36,802 nucleotides of DNA from Oscillibacter sp. (GTDB taxonomy: Bacteria > Bacillota > Clostridia > Oscillospirales > Oscillospiraceae): contig JAFUNB010000005.1 in NCBI GenBank assembly GCA_017482345.1, forward strand, positions 1 to 36,802, read 5' to 3'. A program made the translations under genes and the position numbers. Below the pieces are notes generated by a model. That model saw only the letters and a program-made list of their open reading frames with translations. It searched no databases and was not told where the DNA came from. This document shows positions 16,103-23,081 of the stretch, one piece after another (positions within the stretch are counted from its first letter, which is position 1; every line of letters starts with the position of its first letter).

Positions 16103-16214
16103 TAAAAAAATACAGCCTTATACATAAAAATTCCTTTCGGGATTTTAACAGTATCCACAAAGCCTTTCACCACGGGGTTTTCGCGGATCATGGTGAAATT
16201 TCCCCGTTCCGCCC

Positions 16215-16252
16215 TTGACACCTGTATTCAAATCCTGTATCCTCAACTTTAA
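16215..16252 (+). promoter_or_regulatory. Promoter of the acyl-CoA ligase gene with an operator half site
   Basis: TTGACA (16215-16220), 17-base spacer, TATCCT (16238-16243), then ACTTTAA (16246-16252), the same half site as in the two palindromes, close to the expected transcription start. The rest of the 296-base divergent region (16012-16307) shows no other clear signal. Confidence 0.6.
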
Positions 16253-16307
16253 TGATTAAAACAATAAAAGCGCGGATATTTCCCGCTTCAAGAAAGGAAC
16301 GTGTGGT

Positions 16308-17942
16308 ATGCCTATCACCGATCTGCTGGAACGTAACAGTAAGCTCTACGGAGACGAGGTCGCCCTTGTGGAGATCAACCCCGAGGTGCAGGAGACCCAG
16401 CGCGTCACCTGGAAGGAATACGCCCTGATCCAGCCCACCTCCACCGCTCCCTACCGCCGGGAGATCACCTGGTCTGTCTTTGACGAGAAGGCGAACCGCG
16501 TGGCGAACCTGCTTCTCAGCCGCGGCATCCAGCGGGGCCAGAAGGTGGCCATCCTGCTGATGAACTGCCTGGAGTGGCTGCCCATCTACTTCGGCATCCT
16601 GAAAACCGGCGCTGTGGCCGTGCCTCTGAACTTCCGCTACACGGCGGATGAGATTGACTACTGCGTGAAGCTGGCGGATGTGGACATCCTGTTCTTCGGT
16701 CCCGAGTTCGTGGGCCGTGTGGAATCCATCGCCGACGAGCTGGACAAGGACACCCTGCTGTACTATGTGGGCAATTCCTGCCCCTCCTTCGCCGAGGACT
16801 ACCACTGGCTGGTCAGCAACTTCTCCAGCAGTGCTCCCAAGATCCTGCTGGACGACGAGGACGAGGCCGCCATCTACTTCTCCTCCGGCACCACCGGTTT
16901 CCCCAAGGCCATTCTGCATAAGCACCGCGCCCTGACCCAGTCCGCCCGTATGGAGGCCCTCCACCACGAGACCACCCACGAGGACGTGTTCCTGTGCATC
17001 CCTCCCCTGTACCACACCGGCGCCAAGATGCACTGGTTCGGCTCCCTGTTCACCGGCAGCCGCTCTGTTCTGCTGAAGGGCAACTCCCCCAAGGCCGTGT
17101 TTGACGCCGTGACCCAGGAGCGCTGCTCCATCGTGTGGCTGCTGGTGCCCTGGGCCCAGGATATTCTGGCCGCTCTGGACCGGGGCGAGCTGGATGCCAA
17201 GGACGAGAATCTCGCCCAGTGGCGGCTCATGCACATCGGCGCCCAGCCGGTGCCTCCCAGCCTCATCAAGCGCTGGATGGAATACTTCCCCCATCATAAG
17301 TACGACACCAACTACGGCCTGTCCGAATCCACCGGCCCGGGCTGCGTCCATCTGGGCATGGAGAACATCCACAAGGTGGGCGCCATCGGCGTTCCCGGCT
17401 ACGGCTGGAAGGTGAAGATCGTGGACGAACACGGCCAGACCGTGCCCCAGGGCGAGGTGGGTGAGCTGTGCGTGAAGGGCCCCGGTGTCATGGTGTGCTA
17501 CTACCACGATGAAAAGGCCACCAACGAGGTGCTGAAGGACGACTGGCTCCACACCGGCGATATGGCCCAGCAGGATGAGGACGGCTTCATCTTCCTGGTT
17601 GACCGCAAGAAGGACGTCATCATCTCCGGCGGCGAGAACCTCTACCCCGTCCAGATCGAGGCCTTCCTGGCCGCTCATCCCAAGATCCACGACGTGGCCG
17701 TCATCGGTCTTCCTGATAAACGTCTGGGCGAGATCGCCGCAGCCATCATCCAGGTAAAAGACGGCTGCGAGTGCACCGAGGCGGAGATCGAAGAATTCTG
17801 CGGCGATCTGCCCCGCTACAAGCGTCCCAGAAAGCTCATTTTCGCCCCCGTCCCCCGCAACGCCACCGGCAAGATCGAAAAGCCCAAGCTGCGCCAGCAG
17901 TACTGCGCCGAGCGTCTGGTGGAAGCCCAGAACAAGGCATAA
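16308..17942 (+). CDS. Acyl-CoA ligase (class I adenylate-forming)
   Basis: A 544-residue AMP-forming acyl-CoA synthetase. Motifs: the phosphate-binding YFSSGTTGFPKA, the YGLSESTG segment, TGDMAQQDEDGFIFLVDRKKDVIISGG (A8 hinge region), and the C-terminal lysine in NATGKIEKPKL. The substrate may be an aryl-propionate, aryl-acetate or fatty acid; sequence alone does not tell. AAAGGA lies upstream of the ATG. It is transcribed divergently from iorA and shares an operator-like half site with it, so it probably belongs to the same pathway as a second CoA-activating or ATP-yielding step. Confidence 0.92.
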   Translation: MPITDLLERNSKLYGDEVALVEINPEVQETQRVTWKEYALIQPTSTAPYRREITWSVFDEKANRVANLLLSRGIQRGQKVAILLMNCLEWLPIYFGILKTGAVAVPLNFRYTADEIDYCVKLADVDILFFGPEFVGRVESIADELDKDTLLYYVGNSCPSFAEDYHWLVSNFSSSAPKILLDDEDEAAIYFSSGTTGFPKAILHKHRALTQSARMEALHHETTHEDVFLCIPPLYHTGAKMHWFGSLFTGSRSVLLKGNSPKAVFDAVTQERCSIVWLLVPWAQDILAALDRGELDAKDENLAQWRLMHIGAQPVPPSLIKRWMEYFPHHKYDTNYGLSESTGPGCVHLGMENIHKVGAIGVPGYGWKVKIVDEHGQTVPQGEVGELCVKGPGVMVCYYHDEKATNEVLKDDWLHTGDMAQQDEDGFIFLVDRKKDVIISGGENLYPVQIEAFLAAHPKIHDVAVIGLPDKRLGEIAAAIIQVKDGCECTEAEIEEFCGDLPRYKRPRKLIFAPVPRNATGKIEKPKLRQQYCAERLVEAQNKA

Positions 17943-17950
17943 TGATGCAA

Positions 17951-17983
17951 ACGGGAGAGCCAAAACCGGCTCTCCCGTTTTTT
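17951..17983 (+). terminator. Terminator of the acyl-CoA ligase gene
   Basis: Perfect 11-bp stem ACGGGAGAGCC / GGCTCTCCCGT (17951-17961 with 17968-17978), followed by six T. Confidence 0.93.
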
Positions 17984-18053
17984 CCTGCGTTGCAATCTCC
18001 CCTGCGTTTCTGTAAAATGAAACCACTGAACAACATTGACGGAGGAGACCGCC

Positions 18054-18983
18054 ATGAACGTTTTTTTGTGTGAGAGCATCCACCCCGCGGCACTGGAGCT
18101 GCTGAAAAGCCGGGCCGAAGTGGTGTCCGACTGGGCGGAGCTTGGCCGCGTACATGCCATCATCAACCGCAACCTGAAGCTGCCCCGCAGCGTATTGGAG
18201 CAGGCGCCGGAGCTGAAGGTCATCGCCGTCCACGGCACCGGCAGCGACGGCATCGACATGGAATACTGCGCCCAGCACGGCATCACCGTGCTGTACGTTC
18301 CCTATGAAAACGCCGACTCCGTGGCGGAGCTGATCGTGGCTCTGAGTCTGACGCTGCTGCGAAAGCTGCATCTGGCAGACCGGCTGGTAACATCCGGCGC
18401 CCCCATCGCCAACGCCCCGCCCCAGCTGTTCGGCCGGGAGCTGGCCGGCAAGACGCTGGGTCTTGTGGGCGCCGGCGACATCGCCCTCCGGGCCGCCCGC
18501 ATCATGCAGGCGGGGTTCCGTGTGAATGTGATCGGCTACTCCCCTTCTCTCACGCCGGAGCGTGCGGAGGAGTTGGGCATCGCCTGCTGCGCCACGCTGG
18601 ACGACGTGCTGCGTCAGGCGGATATCGTGAATCTGGGCGTCCATCTGCTGCCTACCACGGCCAATCTCATCAGTGACCGGGAATTTAGCCTCATGAAGCC
18701 GAACGCCATCCTCATCAATACCTCCCGGGGCGGCGTGCTGGACGAGGCCGCTCTGTATCGTGCGATTACCAATGGAACAATCGCCGGCGCTGCCTGCGAT
18801 GTGTTCGTGTCTGAGCCGCCGAGAAAGGGCGAAAACCCGCTGGTGGGTCTGGACAACGTGATCTGCACGCCCCATCTGGGCGCCAACACCGACGAGGCGC
18901 TGCGCCGGGTGGGCGTGACCATGGTGGAGGAGATCTTCACCGTGCTGGACGGCGGCGAGGCCCGCTACACCTACCACATCTGA
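18054..18983 (+). CDS. D-isomer-specific 2-hydroxyacid dehydrogenase
   Basis: A 309-residue NAD-dependent dehydrogenase. The Rossmann motif LGLVGAGDIALRAARI (fingerprint GxGxxA rather than GxGxxG), the catalytic Arg in LINTSRGGVLDEAAL, Glu in CDVFVSEPP and His in CTPHLGANT make the active set complete. It probably reduces a 2-oxo acid to the D-2-hydroxy acid; within this cargo that suggests aryl pyruvate to aryl lactate, a reductive branch that recycles NADH. The start at 18054 has GGAGGAG six bases upstream; an upstream ATG at 18036 would overlap that site. It is flanked by terminators on both sides and so has its own transcript. Confidence 0.92.
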   Translation: MNVFLCESIHPAALELLKSRAEVVSDWAELGRVHAIINRNLKLPRSVLEQAPELKVIAVHGTGSDGIDMEYCAQHGITVLYVPYENADSVAELIVALSLTLLRKLHLADRLVTSGAPIANAPPQLFGRELAGKTLGLVGAGDIALRAARIMQAGFRVNVIGYSPSLTPERAEELGIACCATLDDVLRQADIVNLGVHLLPTTANLISDREFSLMKPNAILINTSRGGVLDEAALYRAITNGTIAGAACDVFVSEPPRKGENPLVGLDNVICTPHLGANTDEALRRVGVTMVEEIFTVLDGGEARYTYHI

Positions 18984-18989
18984 ATACAT

Positions 18990-19039
18990 ATCACGCTCCC
19001 GAGCCGTATAGTCTGTACGGAAAGGAGCGTGATTTTTTT
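18990..19039 (+). terminator. Terminator after the dehydrogenase gene, overlapping a ribosome binding site
   Basis: Stem ATCACGCTCC / GGAGCGTGAT (18990-18999 with 19024-19033), with an inner CCGTA/TACGG pair, then seven T. The right arm contains GGAG, which is also the likely ribosome binding site of the next small frame. Confidence 0.9.
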
Positions 19040-19136
19040 GCAGAAACTCATCTGCACCCATGTGTTTTTCAGCGGAGAACCGGACAGTGAGCGGCTGCGG
19101 CAGCTGTGGCAGTCCTTGCTGGAGCGAGGTACATAA
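19038..19136 (+). CDS. Small protein translationally coupled to the recombinase (tentative)
   Basis: A 32-residue frame from TTG at 19038 (MQKLICTHVFFSGEP...) ending in TAA at 19134-19136, whose last A is the first base of the recombinase ATG (TAATG). Such overlap normally couples translation. Its GGAG site (19024-19027) lies in the terminator stem just upstream, so folding could limit its translation and hence that of the recombinase. The role is unknown; a leader peptide or a recombination directionality factor are two possibilities. Confidence 0.45.
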   Translation: MQKLICTHVFFSGEPDSERLRQLWQSLLERGT

Positions 19137-20401
19137 TGCCCATCGCCGCCATCTACTGCCGATTGTCCGAGGAGGACCGGAACAAGGCCACGCCCGATGA
19201 CGACAGCGCCAGCATCCGCAACCAGAAAGCCATGCTGACCGCCTACTGCGCCGAAAATCGCTGGCAAGTGTATGACATTTACAGCGATGATGATTACACA
19301 GGTTCCGACCGAAACCGTCCGGAGTTCCAGCGGCTCTTGGCAGACGCCCGCAAAAATCGGTTCGACATCGTCCTCTGCAAGACCCAGTCCCGCTTCACCC
19401 GTGAGATTGAGCTGGTGGAACGGTATATCCACGGCCTGTTTCCCCGCCTGGGCATCCGCTTCGTCAGCATTGTGGACAACGCCGATACCGCCGCTCCCGG
19501 CAACAAAAAGGCCCGCCAGATCAATGCGCTGATCAACGAGTGGTATCTGGAGGATCTTTCGGACAACATCCGCACCGTGCTAACCAGCCGCCGCCAAAGC
19601 GGCTTCCACATCGGCTCCTTCGCCCTGTACGGCTATCGGAAGGACCCTGAGCGGCACGGGCATCTCCTGATAGACGAGGAGGCCGCCGCCGTTGTGCGGG
19701 AAGTATTTTCCCTTTACAATACCGGTCACAGTAAGACTGCCATCGCCCGTATACTCAACGAGAAGGGCGTCCCCAACCCCACTGCCTACAAGCAGCAACA
19801 GGGACTCCGGTACCGCCAGCCAATGGGCGATGGCCGTGGTCTTTGGACATACTCTGCCATCTCCTCCCTGCTGCGCAACGAGATGTACACCGGCACGCTG
19901 GTGCAGGGAAAATACGGCAGCGTGTCCTACAAGACCAAGGAAAACCGCCCCCGGCCCCAGTCGGAGTGGCTGCGGGTGCCGGATACCCACGAGGCCATTA
20001 TTTCGCCGGAGCTGTGGGCCAGTGTTCAGAAGCGGCTGGCAGAGAGCGCCCGACCTATGGCCACGGGAGAGGTCGGCCCCTTCACCGGCAAGGTGCGCTG
20101 CGCCGGCTGCGGCCGACGCCTGCGCACCTCCAAAAGCCACGGCCGGCGGTACTTCCACTGCCCCACTCACCGTCTGGACAAGACCCTCTGCCCCGGCGCT
20201 TTCCTCTCCGCCGACGCATTGGCGCAGGCCGTTACAGATCAGCTGCGGGAACTGACGGCGCAGCTTCCCTCTCCGCCCCTTCCGCCGCAGGAAGTAACGG
20301 CAGACCGGAGGACGGTGGACACGTTCATCGACCGCATTGAGGTCTCCCGCCCCACCGAAAACAGCCGCGCGGTTCCGGTAAAGATCTTCTGGCGGTTTTG
20401 A
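19136..20401 (+). CDS. Large serine recombinase of the intervening element
   Basis: A 421-residue site-specific recombinase. The N-terminal resolvase domain (about 1-150) has the nucleophile Ser11 in IYCRLSEEDR and the arginine-rich LCKTQSRFTREIELVERY segment; the recombinase domain (about 160-280) is followed by a zinc ribbon (CAGCGRRLRTSKSHGRRYFHC, from about residue 322) and a short C-terminal part. This is the type of SpoIVCA, which excises skin from sigK. It is shorter than many large serine recombinases (450-550). GAGGT lies 5 bases before the ATG at 19136. The TGA (20399-20401) directly abuts the attachment arm at 20402. It should catalyse excision between 7337-7346 and 20419-20428; whether it is expressed only during sporulation cannot be seen. 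Confidence 0.95.
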   Translation: MPIAAIYCRLSEEDRNKATPDDDSASIRNQKAMLTAYCAENRWQVYDIYSDDDYTGSDRNRPEFQRLLADARKNRFDIVLCKTQSRFTREIELVERYIHGLFPRLGIRFVSIVDNADTAAPGNKKARQINALINEWYLEDLSDNIRTVLTSRRQSGFHIGSFALYGYRKDPERHGHLLIDEEAAAVVREVFSLYNTGHSKTAIARILNEKGVPNPTAYKQQQGLRYRQPMGDGRGLWTYSAISSLLRNEMYTGTLVQGKYGSVSYKTKENRPRPQSEWLRVPDTHEAIISPELWASVQKRLAESARPMATGEVGPFTGKVRCAGCGRRLRTSKSHGRRYFHCPTHRLDKTLCPGAFLSADALAQAVTDQLRELTAQLPSPPLPPQEVTADRRTVDTFIDRIEVSRPTENSRAVPVKIFWRF

Positions 20402-20428
20402 TTTCCGCGCCTGCGGGATCGCAGCAGA
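20402..20428. other. Right attachment site: element-side arm and core repeat
   Basis: TTTCCGCGCC (20402-20411) is the inverted partner of 7362-7371; the core TCGCAGCAGA is 20419-20428. In the circle, 20402-20426 and 7347-7371 form two half sites of 25 bp matching at 19 positions around GA. Confidence 0.85.
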
Positions 20429-20618
20429 GCAAAAGGCCCGCGCCACCTATGACAACATCCTGCGGCTCAGCGACGATCCCGACGTCAACGACGTCATCAA
20501 GTTCCTGCGGGCCCGCGAGGTTGTGCACTTCCAGCGCTTCGGCGAGGGTCTGGAGCTGGCCCGGGAGCGCATGAACCAGAAGAACGTCTACTATATGAAC
20601 CCCTCCTTCGACAAATAA
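20429..20618 (+). CDS. cotJC: cotJC 3' part, separated from its start by the element
   Basis: This stretch has no start of its own. Read in the frame that continues from the left part it encodes residues 137-198 of CotJC, after Glu136 whose codon is formed by GA of the core and the G at 20429. It begins EQKARATYDNILRLSDD (Glu136 included) and includes REVVHFQRFGEGLE with His169. Glu136 and His169 correspond to the second pair of manganese ligands of the manganese-catalase family. The stop TAA is at 20616-20618, followed by a strong terminator that must belong to the cotJ operon. It is a normal, undamaged sequence, which argues for selection and against simple decay. Confidence 0.95.
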
Positions 20619-20622
20619 GCAG

Positions 20623-20655
20623 CGCCCCCGAAGCTCGATGCTTCGGGGGCGTTTT
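20623..20655 (+). terminator. Terminator of the reconstituted cotJ operon
   Basis: Perfect 12-bp stem CGCCCCCGAAGC / GCTTCGGGGGCG (20623-20634 with 20640-20651), then TTTT. It also lies at the 3' end of the convergent adh gene. Confidence 0.9.
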
Positions 20656-20656
20656 G

Positions 20657-21697
20657 TCAGTTCTCCATGCGGACGGCCACCTTGATGACGCCGTCCCGCT
20701 TGTGTTCAAACAGGTCGTAGGCCGCCTCAATGTCCCGCAGAGCGTAGGTGTGAGTGATGAGGGGCACGGTGTCCAGCTTTCCCGCCTCGATGAGGGCCAG
20801 CGTCTCGGCGCAGTTGCAGCCGTCCACGCCGCCGGTCTTGAAGGTCAGGTTCTTGCCGTACATCTCCGGCAGAGGCAGCGTCTGCGGCCCGTCGTACAGG
20901 GCCACCACCGTGACGGTGGCGTTGGGCCGGGCCAGCTTCCACGCCATTTGGAAGGTCTCCTCCCCGCCTGCCACCTCCAGCACCACATCGGCGCCGCCGT
21001 GGTCGCTATAGGCCAGCACCAGATCCTCCACCTGTTCCGGCCCGCAGGTCAACACCGTTAGATAATGGTCCCGGACGAACTTCAGCCGGTGAGGGTCTTT
21101 GTCACAGACGATCACCCGTCTCGGCTCCTTCAGCAGGACGCACTGCAGCGTGCAGATACCGGTGGGGCCGGCGCCGAGAATGAGGACGGTGTCCCGCTTC
21201 TGGATACCCGAAATATCTGCCGCCCAATAGCCGGTGGCCAGCACATCGCCCACAAGCAATGCCTGCTCATCCGTCACCGAGTCCGGAATCCGGTTTAAGC
21301 CCTGGTCGGCGCAGGGCACCCGGACGTATTCCGCCTGGCCGCCGTCAATGCGGCAGCCCAGCGCCCAGCCGCCGTTGGGGTCCGTGCAGTTGTTGACCCA
21401 GCCGTTCTGGCAGAAAAAGCACTCCCCGCAGAAGGTCTCCACGTTCACCGTAACCCGGTCGCCGGGCCGGACGGTTTTCACGCTGCTGCCTACGGACTCC
21501 ACCACGCCCACCATCTCGTGGCCCACGGTGATGCCCGGCACAGCACGGGGCACAGAGCCGTGTTTGATGTGCAGGTCACTGGTGCAGATGCTGGCCAGGG
21601 TCACCCGCACGATGGCGTCCCCTGCGTCCAGCAGTACCGGTTTTTCCTTTTCCCGCAGTTCAAAGCGTCCCCGCTCCACATAGGTATAGGCCAGCAT
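20657..21697 (-). CDS. Zinc-dependent alcohol dehydrogenase family protein
   Basis: A 346-residue medium-chain dehydrogenase. Catalytic zinc ligands are the Cys in SICTSDLH and the His in TVGHEMVGVVES; the structural zinc lobe is CGECFFCQNGWVNNC; the cofactor motif is LILGAGPTGICTLQ. It oxidises an alcohol or reduces an aldehyde or ketone with NAD(P); the substrate is unknown. It is the last gene of a minus-strand operon with yaaA and a DUF6933-like gene (12-base gap), with AGGAGGAAAC before its ATG. Being outside the element, it is not part of the aromatic cargo. Confidence 0.92.
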   Translation of the reverse strand: MLAYTYVERGRFELREKEKPVLLDAGDAIVRVTLASICTSDLHIKHGSVPRAVPGITVGHEMVGVVESVGSSVKTVRPGDRVTVNVETFCGECFFCQNGWVNNCTDPNGGWALGCRIDGGQAEYVRVPCADQGLNRIPDSVTDEQALLVGDVLATGYWAADISGIQKRDTVLILGAGPTGICTLQCVLLKEPRRVIVCDKDPHRLKFVRDHYLTVLTCGPEQVEDLVLAYSDHGGADVVLEVAGGEETFQMAWKLARPNATVTVVALYDGPQTLPLPEMYGKNLTFKTGGVDGCNCAETLALIEAGKLDTVPLITHTYALRDIEAAYDLFEHKRDGVIKVAVRMEN

Positions 21698-21709
21698 AAT
21701 GTTTCCTCC

Positions 21710-22213
21710 TTATTCCCCAAGGCTCCGCCGCAGATGGGCCAGAGCCGTATCCGTTTCCGTAAATTCCGCGCACCGACAGAGAAGGCCGTTCGCCGCGCCG
21801 CCCAGCAGCAGTTGGTGGTGAGTGGACTCGTCCAGCAGCCAGTCCGCCGCCAGCACATCCTCCCACGCCCGGTTCAAAAAGGCCACTTCCCTGCGGCCGT
21901 GGGTGCGGGTGAAAACCACTTCCCCGCAGTCCGCCAGATACCGCTCCACCGTCTTCGGCTCCAGTCCCGCGTCCAGCAGTCCCTCCCGAATCTCCTCCGG
22001 CACGATGCGGCGAAGTGACGCCCAATCCCCCGGCGTCATGTCGAAGCGCACGCAGGTATAGCGGCTGGCGCAGTGGACCAGCAGCAGGCTGCTCCGCCCC
22101 CGCAGGGTGATGCAGTGAGCGTCCCAGCACTGATTTCTCGCCAATGGCTCGCCGTAGGGCACGTTTTTCAGTTTCAGCAGACCCTGCAGGGGCCATGTCA
22201 GTCCCAGCTGCAC
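21710..22213 (-). CDS. DUF6933-like protein of unknown function
   Basis: A 167-residue soluble protein. It resembles the uncharacterised DUF6933 family: a short start ending in KLKNVPY, then W-D-A-H, a strand RSSLLLVHCASRYTCV, a middle acidic helix, and the FTRTHGRREVAFLNRA segment (compare the family's F-T-K-T-x-N-R-S pattern). No catalytic motif can be named. It lies between yaaA (3-base gap) and adh (12-base gap), so the three are co-transcribed. Confidence 0.7.
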   Translation of the reverse strand: MQLGLTWPLQGLLKLKNVPYGEPLARNQCWDAHCITLRGRSSLLLVHCASRYTCVRFDMTPGDWASLRRIVPEEIREGLLDAGLEPKTVERYLADCGEVVFTRTHGRREVAFLNRAWEDVLAADWLLDESTHHQLLLGGAANGLLCRCAEFTETDTALAHLRRSLGE

Positions 22214-22216
22214 TGC

Positions 22217-22963
22217 TCATTCCTCCTTGATAAATACATAGGTATCCCCGGCGGACCGCTCCGATGCGAACCGGTAGCCAAGGCGGTCAAAATCTTTCAG
22301 TGCCTCCGGCGACTGCGCTTGCAACTCCGCCGCAAAGCGCACCATCTCGCCCCGGGCCATCTTGCAGAGAGTGCCTTTTTCGATGATTTTTCCGTTCTGT
22401 TCCTCACCGAACACGCAGGTGACCACCCGCTTCCCCGCCGGTATGTATTCCGTGACACAGCGGCTGTACTCCTTGGAGGCCAGATTCACCACGCAGTCCG
22501 TCTCGGAAAAGACCGACTCCGCCAATTGCCCGCCCCAGAAGTCGTATAAATCTCTGTGGCCGTCCACCGCCAGCTTGGCCTGCATCTCCAGCCGGTAGGG
22601 CGTCACGCCGTCCATGGGCCGCAGGAGGCCGTAAAACCCGGAGAGGATGCGCAGGTGCTCCTCCACATACGCCAATTCATCGGAAGTAAATACCCCCGGC
22701 GCCATGTAGCGGTACTGGATGCCCTCGTAGGAGACGATGGCTGGTGTCAGCCCCTGCCGGAGATCCATGTGCACCAGCCGCTCCACGTTCAGCTTCGAGA
22801 TGGCGTCGTTGCACTTCCAAAGTGCTTTTAAAGCCGGGGCATCCATCCCCTGCAGGGCATGGCAAAGCCGCTCTGTCCGCTCCAAAAACCGCGGCAGAGC
22901 GGAAACGGGAAAGCTGTCCCGGTCCACATTCATTTTTTTCGCTGGCGAAATAATGATGCGCAT
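22217..22963 (-). CDS. yaaA: Peroxide stress protein YaaA
   Basis: A 248-residue protein of the YaaA (UPF0246/DUF328) family, which in E. coli lowers intracellular free iron and limits oxidative DNA damage during peroxide stress. Family signatures are the exact N-terminus MRIIISPAKKM, GIQYRYMAPGVFTSDEL, LSGFYGLLRPMDGVTPYRLEM, LYDFWG and the ending GYRFASERS. AGGAGG precedes the ATG. A sigma-A-type promoter lies just upstream (22987-23014), divergent from that of the DUF401 gene. Confidence 0.95.
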   Translation of the reverse strand: MRIIISPAKKMNVDRDSFPVSALPRFLERTERLCHALQGMDAPALKALWKCNDAISKLNVERLVHMDLRQGLTPAIVSYEGIQYRYMAPGVFTSDELAYVEEHLRILSGFYGLLRPMDGVTPYRLEMQAKLAVDGHRDLYDFWGGQLAESVFSETDCVVNLASKEYSRCVTEYIPAGKRVVTCVFGEEQNGKIIEKGTLCKMARGEMVRFAAELQAQSPEALKDFDRLGYRFASERSAGDTYVFIKEE

Positions 22964-22986
22964 GGCGGCCTCCTGTCTTTTTTATC

Positions 22987-23014
22987 ACTATACCACATCA
23001 CAAATCACTCTCAA
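22987..23014 (-). promoter_or_regulatory. Promoter of the yaaA operon
   Basis: Minus strand TTGAGA (23009-23014), 16-base spacer, TATAGT (22987-22992). Confidence 0.65.
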
Positions 23015-23018
23015 AGCA

Positions 23019-23047
23019 TTGACTTTGTATTTTGTATTTTTTATACT
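23019..23047 (+). promoter_or_regulatory. Promoter of the DUF401 gene
   Basis: TTGACT (23019-23024), 17-base spacer, TATACT (23042-23047), 34 bases before the start codon; divergent from the yaaA promoter. Confidence 0.75.
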
Positions 23048-23081
23048 ATAGTTAAATCATTTCACAGGGAGTTTGCTGCCT

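Larger units (their letters stand above)
7337..20428. mobile_element. Skin-like intervening element in cotJC (about 13.08 kb)
   Basis: The element is bounded by direct repeats TCGCAGCAGA (7337-7346 and 20419-20428); excision would release a 13,082-bp circle and leave one repeat in an intact cotJC. It encodes a large serine recombinase at its right end, next to the attachment site, as the sigK intervening elements encode theirs. No phage structural, lysis or replication genes are visible. The cargo is an SLH protein, an amidohydrolase, a sodium:solute symporter, an aminotransferase, an ACT-domain protein, a phenylacetate-CoA ligase, IorA/IorB, an acyl-CoA ligase and a D-2-hydroxyacid dehydrogenase. 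The boundaries are read directly; programmed excision in the mother cell is inferred by analogy. Confidence 0.92.

Noticed and set aside
16188-19061. 957-residue minus-strand open frame opposite the acyl-CoA ligase and dehydrogenase genes
   Set aside because: It is antisense to two well-supported enzymes, crosses their terminators, and its translation is rich in His, Gly and Gln as expected of shadow translation in GC-rich codons.
20429-20618. The cotJC 3' part as an old pseudogene fragment or a frameshift product
   Set aside because: It lacks stops or frameshifts, joins in frame through an exact direct repeat, keeps both metal ligands and is followed by a strong terminator.
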